Part shown: positions 16,778-25,475 of the stretch, piece by piece
Position numbering within the stretch: the stretch's first letter is position 1
How the letters are laid out: each line of letters begins with the position of its first letter
NCBI GenBank assembly: GCA_035327585.1
Contig: DAOLDD010000003.1
Span: 1 to 64,000, forward strand
Direction: 5' to 3'
DNA length: 64,000 nt
Origin: JAMLJG01 sp035327585
GTDB lineage: Bacteria; Verrucomicrobiota; Kiritimatiellia; CAIVKH01
Translations under genes and position numbers: made by a program
The notes under the pieces: model-generated
What the model was told of the DNA's origin: nothing
What the model saw: the letters and a program-made list of their open reading frames with translations, nothing else
The model's database searches: none

Positions 16778-19332
16778 GTCGTATCCTTTGCCAGTCCGCG
16801 CAGTTCCACGAGGCACGGCTCGTTGACGGGTCGCGCAGGCAGATCCAGTTCCAGCACCGGGCTGATCGCGGCCGCGCCGCGTTCCGCGAGCGCACCCAGC
16901 GGCAGACGCACCTGGGTCTGCCCCCAGCGGAAGCCAACCTGTTGCTCTTCGTTGACGCGGACCTCGGCGGGTTGGCGCGACAACCCATGCCAGCGAAGTC
17001 GTACCGCGCGTTCACCGTCCGCCGCAAACGCACCACGCGAGGGTTCGATGGTCAGCCGCCACACATCGCCGCGCCGTTCGCTGATGAAACGAGTGCGGCG
17101 CGACTGGCCGGAAAGATAACCGAGCGAGTCCCCATCATCCTCGTAGAGTTCGCGCATGCTGGCGGAATCGCCCTGCGGCGCAAACAGGTCCACGCAAACA
17201 TCGGGCCAGACGGGTTGCCCCGTCGATTCACGGGAAGGCGCGGAAAAGACAAACCCACCGCCACGCACGAAGAGCGGTACTTGCGCGAGTGAGGCCGGCA
17301 CGCAAATGGTCGCCGGGCCCGTGAAGCTCGCGCCATTCCACACCGCATGCCAGCGGCCCGGTGGAATCCAGACGGCACGGTCCGCGACGGCACGCCGGTG
17401 GCGGCCCCACAGCAATTCGCACATCGTATTCCAGGAACCGGTACTGGCATATTCGATGCGCAACGCATAACGGCGATCCTTCTGTAGCATCACATCGGCG
17501 AATATATACACGGCGCCCGGCGATTCGCCGCGGTCGAGGATCAGGTCCGCGTCGAGCCAGACACGCACGCGGTCATCGGTGCGAATCGCGATGCGATACA
17601 AGCCGCTCTCCGGCGCAGGGCCGAAAGTGCCCGTCCAGCGCGTCGAAAACTTCCGTCCATCCAGGTGCGGAAGCGGCGGCTGGCCAGCCCAGGCGTGGCT
17701 GATTTCATGTTCCACGACCCGCGCCGCGGGTTCTCCTTCAAACCGCGTATTCGCGAAGTATTCCGCATCCAGGCCCGACTGCCCATTCGCCGCGACGAGA
17801 AATTCCGAAGGCAGCACGGACAGGGGCACCACGGATTCCAGGATCGGCGCGACGAGCAGATCGGGCCCCAACAGATACTGCGTGTCGTCGCGAGATTCCG
17901 GTTCACCCGGCCAGTACACGTCGCAGCGGCGCAGGAGCGGGCGGCCCGAGTCGTGGGCTTCGCGCGCGGCGGCGTAAAACGTCGGCAGCAGCCGGTAGCG
18001 CAATCGAATGTATTCCGCGGCGATTTCGCCGGCCGCGCCAAAACGCCAGGGATGCCGGTGCAGGTTCGCCGAGCAATGCAGGCGGCAGATGGGCGACAGC
18101 GCGCCGTACTGCACGAAGCGCGCGTAGAGTTCCTCGTCCGGCGTGTCGAAATGTCCACCAAGGTCTTCGCTGATGTATGGGAGGAGCGAGCGCACGCCGC
18201 TGTTCACCGCGTTCTGCACGCCGCGACGAAGATCCTTCCACGCCGCCCGCGTGTCGCCCGTCCACCAGATCGGAAACCGGTGCGACGCCGGCGAGGACGG
18301 CGCGGTGAGCGCCCCGTTATCGATCCCCTCGACGTTGGACATCACGAGGACACGTTGATCGGGGTGATGCGCCTGCGCGACATCGTGATAGAGACTCATT
18401 CCCCAGACATCGCGCGATACGCCCGGCGCGGGTTCCGCGAGGGAGACGTGCCAGTTGCGGTCGAACCACCAGTAATCCACGCCCATATTCAGCAGCGAGG
18501 TCAGCCCCTCGTGGCGATAGCGCAATTCGGCGGGCGACAACGCCACCGGGTGCGCCGGCTCCGGATGGTCGTTCAGCATCACGCGGACGTTCCGTGCATG
18601 CGCCTCGCGCACAAACGCCGGCAGGTCGGGCAGCAGGGCCGTGTTCACGCCATAGCCGTGCGAGGCGCCGACGCGCCAATCGGTGTCGAGCACGAAGATA
18701 TCCAACGGGATGTTGCGCGCGCGATATTCATCAATGACCGACAACGCCTCCTGCTGGGTGTAGGCGTAATAGCGGCTGTCGATCAAGCCGAGTGCGCGAA
18801 ACGGCGGCAGCGGCACCCGCCCACACAGGCGGAGGAAATCCTCCACCAGCCGGCGGTACCCCCCGGGGCCGGGAAGGAAAACGTACACATCGCGCGCCGC
18901 CGTTTCCGTCGCCCAACCCGAGGCCGGATGCGAATCATCCGGCGGCGGCAGGGCGCCCCACGCCGGGGGAATCAGACGCGGGCGGTCATCGAACGCCCAG
19001 CCCGTTATCGAGTCCGAAGGGGCGGGCAGAAAGACGCGGGCGGCGAGCGGTCGGGCCCCGTCGAACAACACGGCACCGTCCGGTGCGTGGAAGCGGACGC
19101 TCTCCACCCCGGGGCGCGGTCCCATAACCGTCGCCCGCCACTGCGCTGAATCCAATTGCACGCCGGAATCCGTGTCCCGGCGTGTCACCGCGACCCCGGG
19201 CCACGCACGTTCGACGACATTAAAGGAGGGACGATCCTCGAAACCCGAGGCTCCCCGTTCCTCAATGCGCACCAGGGTTTCGGACAAAACCTGGACCCGC
19301 AAATTCTCGTGTATGACAATATCTTCCGTCAT
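16774..19332 (-). CDS. Glycoside hydrolase family 31 protein with embedded PA14-like domain
   Basis: 852 residues from MTEDIVIHENLRV; an in-frame ATG 15 codons upstream is less likely. GH31 (alpha-glucosidase/alpha-xylosidase class). The barrel contains PPFRALGLIDSRYYAYTQQE, FVLDTDWRVGASHG, GVDYWWFDRNW (probable nucleophile Asp), FPIWWTGDTRAAWKDL (probable acid/base Asp) and DLGGHFDTPDEELYARFVQYGALSPICRLH. A PA14-like domain is inserted after the barrel (YFANTRFEGEPAARV... FSTRWTGTFGPAPESGLYRIAIRTDD). No signal peptide, so cytoplasmic. Unusually it heads the reverse-strand unit and overlaps menA by four bases, coupling a sugar hydrolase to quinone synthesis. Confidence 0.9.
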   Translation of the reverse strand: MTEDIVIHENLRVQVLSETLVRIEERGASGFEDRPSFNVVERAWPGVAVTRRDTDSGVQLDSAQWRATVMGPRPGVESVRFHAPDGAVLFDGARPLAARVFLPAPSDSITGWAFDDRPRLIPPAWGALPPPDDSHPASGWATETAARDVYVFLPGPGGYRRLVEDFLRLCGRVPLPPFRALGLIDSRYYAYTQQEALSVIDEYRARNIPLDIFVLDTDWRVGASHGYGVNTALLPDLPAFVREAHARNVRVMLNDHPEPAHPVALSPAELRYRHEGLTSLLNMGVDYWWFDRNWHVSLAEPAPGVSRDVWGMSLYHDVAQAHHPDQRVLVMSNVEGIDNGALTAPSSPASHRFPIWWTGDTRAAWKDLRRGVQNAVNSGVRSLLPYISEDLGGHFDTPDEELYARFVQYGALSPICRLHCSANLHRHPWRFGAAGEIAAEYIRLRYRLLPTFYAAAREAHDSGRPLLRRCDVYWPGEPESRDDTQYLLGPDLLVAPILESVVPLSVLPSEFLVAANGQSGLDAEYFANTRFEGEPAARVVEHEISHAWAGQPPLPHLDGRKFSTRWTGTFGPAPESGLYRIAIRTDDRVRVWLDADLILDRGESPGAVYIFADVMLQKDRRYALRIEYASTGSWNTMCELLWGRHRRAVADRAVWIPPGRWHAVWNGASFTGPATICVPASLAQVPLFVRGGGFVFSAPSRESTGQPVWPDVCVDLFAPQGDSASMRELYEDDGDSLGYLSGQSRRTRFISERRGDVWRLTIEPSRGAFAADGERAVRLRWHGLSRQPAEVRVNEEQQVGFRWGQTQVRLPLGALAERGAAAISPVLELDLPARPVNEPCLVELRGLAKDTT

Positions 19333-19430
19333 GGCGTGGCGGCACCCGCTCGTGCACGCTTGCGCGTACCATGTCACCCCGCCCCAGACAAGCGGAACTT
19401 GCCCAAGGATTCCGCTTGCCGTGCAACACT

Positions 19431-19450
19431 AATGACAATAGCTTATCAAT
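19431..19450. promoter_or_regulatory. Candidate Zur/Fur-type operator before the zinc operon
   Basis: An AT-rich imperfect dyad, TGACAATAGCTTATCA, ends five bases before the start codon of the Fur-family gene. It resembles the GATAAT-type half-sites of Fur-family boxes, and autoregulation would fit. It also has one half (TTATCA) in common with the LacI-type sites further on but with a 4-base spacer and a mismatched half. Assignment tentative. Confidence 0.35.
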
Positions 19451-19452
19451 AA

Positions 19453-19869
19453 ATGCAACGGAATACCCAGCAGCGCGACGCGATCCGACAGGCCCTGGCC
19501 GGCGCCGGGCGCCCTTTGAGCCCGCAGGAAATCCTGACCATGGCCCGCGCGCACGTCCCGGTCCTCGGACTGGCCACGGTGTACCGCACCATCAAGGCGC
19601 TGAAGGAGGAGCAACTCGTGGTCGCGGTGGATGTTCCTGGCGAACCCGCCCGCTACGAGCCCTCCGGCAAGGCACACCACCATCATTTTCTCTGCCGCAC
19701 CTGCAACCGGCTGTTTGAATTGCCCGGCTGCCCCGTACACCTGCCCAAGGTCATCTCATCCGGCCACGAGGTCGACGGCCACGAGCTGACGATCTTCGGC
19801 CGCTGCAATGAATGCCGCACGCCGCCGCGTCGACGCCCAACCCGCCGGAGCCTGGCACGACAGCGATGA
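19453..19869 (+). CDS. Fur-family regulator, probable Zur
   Basis: 138-residue Fur-family repressor. Winged-helix N-terminal half (LSPQEILTMARAHVPVLGLATVYRTIKALKEE, residues 22-53). The structural zinc site is formed by CxxC pairs at 81-84 (CRTC) and 118-121 (CNEC), and a HHHH run at 75-78 supplies further metal ligands. The genes downstream are a complete zinc importer, so a zinc-sensing (Zur) role is favoured over iron sensing. Its stop overlaps the next start (ATGA), placing it at the head of the operon it presumably controls. Confidence 0.85.
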   Translation: MQRNTQQRDAIRQALAGAGRPLSPQEILTMARAHVPVLGLATVYRTIKALKEEQLVVAVDVPGEPARYEPSGKAHHHHFLCRTCNRLFELPGCPVHLPKVISSGHEVDGHELTIFGRCNECRTPPRRRPTRRSLARQR

Positions 19870-20210
19870 ACCGCCGGGCGACCATCACGCGTGCCATCAT
19901 TGCGCTCGCACTCTGGATCGTGCAGGCCCTCGGCCCCGGTCTACATATCGCCTGGGGCCATGAACACGAGGGCTGCACCCACGCGGATCACTGCCAGTCC
20001 ACGGGCGACACGATCCTCACGACGCTTGACTCAACCGAGACCTGCCCCGTTTGCGCCCTGATCGCTCGCGCACAGGCGCCATATTCAACGAACGACAAAC
20101 CGGACGCTGATCGCGCCCTGACGCCCCAAACCAAGCTTTTCCTCGGGCCCGCCGACATTCCCATTCAATGGGATGCGCCCAGCGGCGACGCGCGCGCCCC
20201 GCCGCGCTGA
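19866..20210 (+). CDS. Small exported Cys/His-rich protein of the zinc operon (DUF2946-like)
   Basis: 114 residues, start ATG overlapping the Fur stop. The N-terminus is a signal peptide or membrane anchor (ITRAIIALALWIVQALGPGLHIAWG). The mature part has clustered potential metal ligands: GHEHEGCTHADHC, then TCPVCALIARAQAP with a CxxC. The HxxH/Cys layout and CPxC resemble DUF2946-type proteins found near metal transporters. A periplasmic zinc-binding or shuttling role is an inference from motif and context. Confidence 0.6.
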   Translation: MNRRATITRAIIALALWIVQALGPGLHIAWGHEHEGCTHADHCQSTGDTILTTLDSTETCPVCALIARAQAPYSTNDKPDADRALTPQTKLFLGPADIPIQWDAPSGDARAPPR

Positions 20211-20298
20211 TCCTTCACGCCCTCGATTCCGCGCATCACCCCGTGGGTGAACTGCGCTCACTTCGTTTGCACCACTCTCTTTTTTGAAGGATCCATTC

Positions 20299-21636
20299 AT
20301 GAATCGTACTCCATCATCCGCACGCCAGGCGGCTTTCCTGGCGACCATCCTGGCGCTCGCTTCCGCGGGCGTCCTCCGCGCTCAACAGACTGCCCAGGAA
20401 TCATCGGGCGGCCTGCGCCTGATCGATACCTCCGTCAATGTCATCGTCGCCGGCGGCGCCTCCTCCGAGGACAATCACGTCCTCGAGGAACTGCAAGGTG
20501 GCGGGCATGACCCGAAACGGAACGGCTTCACTCTACAGCAGGCCGAGGTCTCGTTCTCAGGCGTCATCGACCCGTACTTCCGCGGCGAAGCGCACATCGT
20601 CTTCACGGAAGACGACGTGGAACTGGAGGAGGCCTTCGTCACCTCCACCGCGCTGCCGTCGGGTCTTGAGTTGAAAGCGGGCTATTTCCTCACGGAATTC
20701 GGCCGCATCAACCCCACCCATCCGCACACGTGGCACTGGATGGACCAGCCGATCGTCGCGAGCCGCCTGCTCGGCGAAGACGGCCTGCGCGCACCGGGGG
20801 TCCGCCTTGCCTGGCTGCTGCCCACCCGCTGGTACTCGCAACTCTACTTCGGCATCCAAAACGCCGACAGCGAGACCGCGATCAGCTTCCTCGGCGAGGG
20901 TCATCACCACGGCGAGGAGGACCACGGTCATGCTCACGGCGATGAAGAAGAGGAACACGAGGACGAGCACGAGGAGGAGGACGAACACGGACACGAGATG
21001 GAGGGCGAGACCACCATCGCCGGTCGCCCGCGCGTCGAACGCGAACTCAAGAACCTCGACGAATACCTCTACCTCGTCCGCTGGGAAAATTCCGCCGACC
21101 TCACGGAACAGTCGACCGTCCTTTTCGGCCTCTCCGGCCTGTACGGCCCGAACGACGCCAGCGAAAATGGCGAGACCTACGTGTATGGTGCGGACCTCAC
21201 GCTCAAGTGGCGTCCGGAAAACAACAAGCGCGGCTACCCGTTCGTCATCTGGCAGAGCGAAATCATGAAGCGCGACTTCAAGGCGGGTGCGGTTTCCATT
21301 CCGCACGACGAGCACTTCCACGACTTCGCCAGCGAGACCATCAAGGATTGGGGCTTCTACAGCCAGCTCGTCTGGGGCTTCGCGCCGCGTTGGGAAACCG
21401 GCCTGCGCGTCGAATACGTGACCGGCAACGACGCCGGCGTCGAGGAGCGCGACCACGATCCCGCGCGCAGCGACCGTGTCCGCATCTCCCCGATGCTCGC
21501 CTACCGCCCGAGTGAGTTCACCCGCGTCCGCGTCCAATACAACTACGACGACGCGGATTTCCTGGACGATAAGGTTCACACCGTCTGGGCGGGCCTGGAA
21601 CTGCTGTTCGGCAAACACCCGGCGCACAAGTTCTAG
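20299..21636 (+). CDS. Zinc-operon outer-membrane beta-barrel with His/Asp/Glu-rich loop
   Basis: 445 residues from the ATG at 20299, with GAAGGA just upstream. Signal peptide ending near VLRAQ (28). The rest alternates hydrophobic and polar residues as in porins (FTLQQAEVSFSGVIDPYFRGEAHIVF, LELKAGYFLTEFGRINPTHPHTWHW) and ends in the aromatic F expected of barrel proteins. A remarkable loop at about 200-236 is nearly all His, Glu and Asp, ideal for capturing zinc. No TonB box or plug domain is apparent, so it is porin-like rather than TonB-dependent. It lies between the regulator pair and znuA, suggesting passage of zinc across the outer membrane under Zur control. Confidence 0.75.
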   Translation: MNRTPSSARQAAFLATILALASAGVLRAQQTAQESSGGLRLIDTSVNVIVAGGASSEDNHVLEELQGGGHDPKRNGFTLQQAEVSFSGVIDPYFRGEAHIVFTEDDVELEEAFVTSTALPSGLELKAGYFLTEFGRINPTHPHTWHWMDQPIVASRLLGEDGLRAPGVRLAWLLPTRWYSQLYFGIQNADSETAISFLGEGHHHGEEDHGHAHGDEEEEHEDEHEEEDEHGHEMEGETTIAGRPRVERELKNLDEYLYLVRWENSADLTEQSTVLFGLSGLYGPNDASENGETYVYGADLTLKWRPENNKRGYPFVIWQSEIMKRDFKAGAVSIPHDEHFHDFASETIKDWGFYSQLVWGFAPRWETGLRVEYVTGNDAGVEERDHDPARSDRVRISPMLAYRPSEFTRVRVQYNYDDADFLDDKVHTVWAGLELLFGKHPAHKF

Positions 21637-21705
21637 TCCACGGAGGAACGCGCGCCGTCCACGCATCGGCGGCGACGGCGCGCCGCCCTCCGGAGCCCAC
21701 TCATT

Positions 21706-22614
21706 GTGAAAAAAATACTTTTCCTCGCGCTCGCCTTCCTGGGCGCCGCCGCGCACGCCGCCCCGCTGCGCGTTTGCGCGACCACGCCGGATCTCGGCGC
21801 CCTGGTCCGTGAAATCGGGGGGGATCTCGTCGAGGTCACCGTCTTCGCCAAACCCGGCGACGATCCGCATTTTCTCGACGCCCGGCCCAGCTTCATCCGC
21901 GCGCTCAACCAGGCGGATGTCTATGTCGAGACCGGCCTTGAACTCGAAATCGGCTGGGCGCCCCTGCTCCTCCAAGGCGCACGAAATCCGCGTGTGATGC
22001 CGGGCCGGCCCGGCCACATCGACGCCTCGCGCGCCATCACGCCACTCGGTGTACCGGAGGGACAGATCGACCGTTCCCACGGCGACGTACACCCCGGCGG
22101 CAATCCCCACTACCTGCTTGATCCCATTCGGGGACTCGCCGTGGCGGGCCTGCTGCGCGACCGGCTCATCACGCTGCGCCCGGAAGAAGCGGATCGCATC
22201 CGCGCGCGCCACGATGACTTCGAGACGCGCCTCAACACCGCGCTGGAAGCGTGGATCGCCCGACTCGCGCCCCATCGCGGAACCCCGATCGTCATCGACC
22301 ACAATTTGTGGATCTATTTCGCCGACCGGTTCAACCTGCGCATCGCGGCGGAATTGGAACCCAAGCCGGGCGTTCCTCCCACCACACGGCACCTCCAGCA
22401 GGTCATCGAACAGATGAAGGCGGACTCCATACGCGTCATCGGCGCATCGCCTTATTTTGACGAACGGCACGCCCGCTTCGTCGCAGGACACACCGGCGCC
22501 CGCATCGCGCGATTGGCCCACCAACCCGGGTCGCGCCCGGACACCGGCGACTACATCGCCATGATTCACCACAATGTTGAAGCACTCGCCACCGCGCTGG
22601 AACGCACTCCATGA
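21706..22614 (+). CDS. znuA: Zinc ABC transporter substrate-binding protein (ZnuA-like)
   Basis: 302 residues, GTG start at 21706. Signal peptide KKILFLALAFLGAAAHA. Cluster A-I metal-binding protein: LRVCATTPDLGALVREIGGDLVEVT is the family opening, and three histidine ligands are visible in GDDPHFLDARPS, GGNPHYLLDP and IVIDHNLWIYF, with acidic residues in ASPYFDERH as the possible fourth. The His-rich loop of many ZnuA proteins is short (RSHGDVHPGGNPH). Zinc over manganese is inferred from the operon. Stop overlaps the znuC start. Confidence 0.88.
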   Translation: MKKILFLALAFLGAAAHAAPLRVCATTPDLGALVREIGGDLVEVTVFAKPGDDPHFLDARPSFIRALNQADVYVETGLELEIGWAPLLLQGARNPRVMPGRPGHIDASRAITPLGVPEGQIDRSHGDVHPGGNPHYLLDPIRGLAVAGLLRDRLITLRPEEADRIRARHDDFETRLNTALEAWIARLAPHRGTPIVIDHNLWIYFADRFNLRIAAELEPKPGVPPTTRHLQQVIEQMKADSIRVIGASPYFDERHARFVAGHTGARIARLAHQPGSRPDTGDYIAMIHHNVEALATALERTP

Positions 22615-23333
22615 TCGCTGCCGGTCCAGTGCTTTGCATGCGCGACGCGGCGCTCGGCTATGGTCGACAGGTGGTCCTGCACGTCGAATCCCTCACGATC
22701 AACCCGGGCGATTCCTGGTTCCTGCTTGGCCCGAATGGCTCCGGAAAATCCACGCTGCTGCGCGCGGCCATGGGCCTGCTCGCGCCGCTTGGCGGCGTGG
22801 TGGAGCGCGACCTTCACTGCCGCCGTCCCGATCGCATCGGCTTCGTCCCGCAGGGCTGCGAAACACGGGCGGCGCTGCCCACCACGTTGCGCGAATACGT
22901 AGGCCTTGGGCTGGTCGGCACGGCCGTTCCCCGCGCGGAACGAAAGGCGCGGCTTCACCGCGCATTGGACCGCGTCGGGTTGCTGCCGCTGGAGCGGGCC
23001 GATTTCTGGACGCTATCCGGCGGACAGCGACAGCGCGCCCTGCTCGCCCGCGCACTCATCCGGGAGCCGATCCTGTTGATCCTCGACGAGCCAACCAACG
23101 GGCTCGATCCCGCGGCGGAGGAAGGGCTGATGCAGATTCTTAACGCGCTCCGGCGGGACGTCCTGCTGACGACGATCTTCGTCACGCACGACCTCGTCCT
23201 CGCGGCGCGCCACGCCTCGCACGTCGCCATCGCGGCGAACGGACGACTCCAAGCCGGGGTGCGCGAACGCATGCTCGGCGACGCGGCGCTGCGCGCGGCC
23301 TTCGGCGTCAACCCGCTGGAGGCGCTGCGATGA
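22611..23333 (+). CDS. znuC: Zinc ABC transporter ATPase (ZnuC-like)
   Basis: 240 residues with full ABC motifs: Walker A GPNGSGKST near 39-47, Q-loop FVPQG, signature LSGGQRQRALLARALI, Walker B LLILDEPTNGLD and H-switch FVTHDL. It overlaps both neighbours by four bases (ATGA), so the three transporter genes are translationally coupled. Confidence 0.92.
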   Translation: MIAAGPVLCMRDAALGYGRQVVLHVESLTINPGDSWFLLGPNGSGKSTLLRAAMGLLAPLGGVVERDLHCRRPDRIGFVPQGCETRAALPTTLREYVGLGLVGTAVPRAERKARLHRALDRVGLLPLERADFWTLSGGQRQRALLARALIREPILLILDEPTNGLDPAAEEGLMQILNALRRDVLLTTIFVTHDLVLAARHASHVAIAANGRLQAGVRERMLGDAALRAAFGVNPLEALR

Positions 23334-24199
23334 TCGGCGATTTCCTCGCAAGCTGGCCGCTTTTCCAGCACGCCTACCTGGGGGGATGGATGCTCGCGAT
23401 CCTGCTCGCCCTGCTCGGCGTGCAGCTCGTCGCGCGCGACCAGATTTTTTTCGGCGCCGCCGTCGCGCAAGCCTCGACGCTCGGCATCGCCATCGCGCTT
23501 GTCACCGCGGCATGGCACCCGTTCGGCTGGCATCTTCACCATACAGAGTGGTATCCCCGCCTTTGGGCCGTGGCCTGTTCGGTGCTGGCCGCAATGAGCA
23601 TCGAATTCGCTGCCGGCAGGCGGGAAAGCCGCGAAGCCGTCACCGGGTTCATTTTCATCTTCGCCTCCGCGGCCGCGATGGTCCTCGTGGCGCGCAGTCC
23701 CTTCGGCTTGGATGAGGTGCAGCGGCTGCTCGCCTCAAGCCTCATCGGGGCCACCGCGCTCGACGTCAGGATGCTCTCGATCCTGCTCGCCGCAACGGTG
23801 CTGCTCATCGCCATGCACCGGAACCGGCTGCTGCTGCTCGCCATCGACCCCGCGTGCGCGGCGGCGGCGGGGGTGCGCGTGCGCGCGTGGTCCATCGCCC
23901 TCGCGGCGTGGTTCGCCATCGTCACCGGCCTGTCCATCCGCACGGCGGGTCTCCTCTACACCTTTGGGTGTCTCATCCTGCCCGTGCTCGCCGCGAAACA
24001 ACTCGCCCGCGAAATGCGTACGCTCTTCTGGCTCGCGCCGCTGCTGGGCCTCGGCTGCGCCATCCTTGCTTTCCTGTGCGCGCACACGTGGGATTACCCA
24101 TCCGCGCAGCTGGCGGCCCTGTTCCAGGGCGCATTGCTGGCGCTGCTCTGGCTCGTTCGCGCGGTCGCACGCCGACGCGGTCCCACACGCACGAATTGA
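23330..24199 (+). CDS. znuB: Zinc ABC transporter permease (ZnuB-like)
   Basis: 289-residue integral membrane protein with about eight hydrophobic helices. Family blocks: FLASWPLFQHAYLGGWMLAILLALLGVQLVARDQIFFGAAVAQASTLGIA at the N-terminus and TAGLLYTFGCLILPVLAAKQLAREM near residue 205. A short His-containing loop (HPFGWHLHHTEW) might face the periplasm. Last gene of the zinc operon. Confidence 0.9.
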   Translation: MIGDFLASWPLFQHAYLGGWMLAILLALLGVQLVARDQIFFGAAVAQASTLGIAIALVTAAWHPFGWHLHHTEWYPRLWAVACSVLAAMSIEFAAGRRESREAVTGFIFIFASAAAMVLVARSPFGLDEVQRLLASSLIGATALDVRMLSILLAATVLLIAMHRNRLLLLAIDPACAAAAGVRVRAWSIALAAWFAIVTGLSIRTAGLLYTFGCLILPVLAAKQLAREMRTLFWLAPLLGLGCAILAFLCAHTWDYPSAQLAALFQGALLALLWLVRAVARRRGPTRTN

Positions 24200-24227
24200 C
24201 AGCGGGCAACGTCAACCCGCAACTTTT

Positions 24228-24296
24228 CCCGGTTTCACTTGCCCCCTGCGGGCTTGCTTGTCTCGGCGAAGCCCCGCGGAGCCGGACCCCGCAGGA
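24228..24296 (-). repeat. Dispersed repeat, copy 2
   Basis: Reverse-strand match to 38-114: CGAGACAAGCAAGCCC core with CCGGCTCCGC upstream and GGGGGC and GGGAAAA downstream. It lies in the 202-base spacer between znuB and the GH130 gene. Confidence 0.5.
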
Positions 24297-24351
24297 GCAA
24301 AAGTCGGACGGGGGCAAACGAAAACCGGGGAATTTCCTGACATCAACCCGC

Positions 24352-24388
24352 TTGACAGGGTGCGCCCAATTTTGATAAACCTTATCAA
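24352..24388 (+). promoter_or_regulatory. Promoter and LacI-type operator of the GH130 gene (site 1)
   Basis: A consensus -35 TTGACA (24352-24357) is followed 16 bases later by GATAAA (24374-24379) as a -10. The palindrome TTGATAA-ACC-TTATCAA (24372-24388) covers this -10, the classic place for a repressor to block initiation. The same TGATAA-N3-TTATCA pattern recurs at 28316-28330 and 32238-32252. The start codon is 14 bases downstream. Confidence 0.75.
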
Positions 24389-24401
24389 TCAAAGGGGCCG
24401 C

Positions 24402-25475
24402 ATGAAACTTGAGCGTTATGAGGGAAATCCGATTTTGGCGCCGCATCCCGGGCGCAAATGGGAACAAGCCTGCGCAACCAATCCCGGCGCCTGGTATGAC
24501 GGGCGGACCGTGCACCTGCTCTACCGCGCGGGACCCGACAACGACGCACATCCGGTTTATTTCGGCCTCGCGCGGAGCCGCGACGGCTTTCGATTTAAAC
24601 GCACATCCACCCGGCCCGTATTCGGCCCCAGTGCGGACGGGTTCGATGCCGGTTGCGTGGAAGACGCGCGCATCGTCAAATTCGACGGCACGTACGCCGT
24701 CGTCTACGCCGCGCGGGCGTTCCCGCCGGGCGCCTATTGGCGGAAGACCATCCCGCTAAACGCGCACAACCCGCCCCTCCCGCCGGAAGCGCCCGCCGCC
24801 GCCCGCGAGAACCTCACGCGCTCCGGCCTCGCACTCACGCGTGATTTTATAACCTGGCATCGACTCGGTCCCATTACCGACGCCACGGTGGACAACCGGG
24901 ACGCCATCCTTTTCCCGGAACGCATTGGACGCTCGTTCGCACTCCTGCATCGGCCCGCAAGCTGGATCGGCCCGACCCACGGGTGCGACCGGCCGTCCAT
25001 GTGGATCTCGTTCAGCGAGGACCTGCTCGCCTGGAATTCCCACCACCTGCTGGCCTCGCCTGCCTACACGTGGGAAGCACGAAAAATCGGCGGCAGCACG
25101 CCGCCCATCAAGACTCCCCGCGGATGGCTCTGCCTCTATCATGGCGTCGACGAGAAGCAGGTCTATCGCGTCGGCGCGATGCTGCTGGACGTGCGCGACC
25201 CCCGGCGCATTCTCGCGCGCACGCCGGAACCCATCCTCGAGCCGGAGACGCCGTACGAGCGCGAAGGGCTGGTGCCCAATGTCGTATTCCCCACGGGAAA
25301 CGTGGTCATTGGGGAGCGCTTGTTCGTATACTACGGGGGCGCCGACAAGGTGTGCTGTGTCGCCACGATAAAACTCAAGGAGCTGGTCGGTCACCTGCTC
25401 AAGCATCCCTGGCGGCCCGCCGCGCGCAGGGGCGGCGGGCCGGGAGCAAAACGCCGTGCAGGCCAATCCACATAA
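24402..25475 (+). CDS. Glycoside hydrolase family 130 protein (mannoside phosphorylase-like)
   Basis: 357 residues from MKLERYEGNPIL; the open frame extends upstream but the RBS-like AGGGG and operator position fix this start. Five-bladed propeller of GH130, phosphorylases and some hydrolases acting on beta-1,2- or beta-1,4-mannosides. Typical blocks: RYEGNPILAP, TNPGAWYDG, VHLLYRAG, CVEDARIVKFDG (catalytic Asp region), DNRDAILFPERIG, PLYHG-like LCLYHGVDEK, and PNVVFPTGNVV. No signal peptide, so intracellular. It is the first gene after operator site 1 and overlaps the prepilin-like gene by 20 bases. Confidence 0.88.
   Translation: MKLERYEGNPILAPHPGRKWEQACATNPGAWYDGRTVHLLYRAGPDNDAHPVYFGLARSRDGFRFKRTSTRPVFGPSADGFDAGCVEDARIVKFDGTYAVVYAARAFPPGAYWRKTIPLNAHNPPLPPEAPAAARENLTRSGLALTRDFITWHRLGPITDATVDNRDAILFPERIGRSFALLHRPASWIGPTHGCDRPSMWISFSEDLLAWNSHHLLASPAYTWEARKIGGSTPPIKTPRGWLCLYHGVDEKQVYRVGAMLLDVRDPRRILARTPEPILEPETPYEREGLVPNVVFPTGNVVIGERLFVYYGGADKVCCVATIKLKELVGHLLKHPWRPAARRGGGPGAKRRAGQST

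Noticed and set aside
19431..19450. Fourth LacI-type site before the Fur gene
   Set aside because: One half matches but the spacer is four bases and the other half differs; a Fur/Zur box is the better reading.
20557..22572. 671-codon reverse open frame across the zinc operon
   Set aside because: Antisense to the barrel and ZnuA genes; its Val/Glu-rich composition mirrors their codons.
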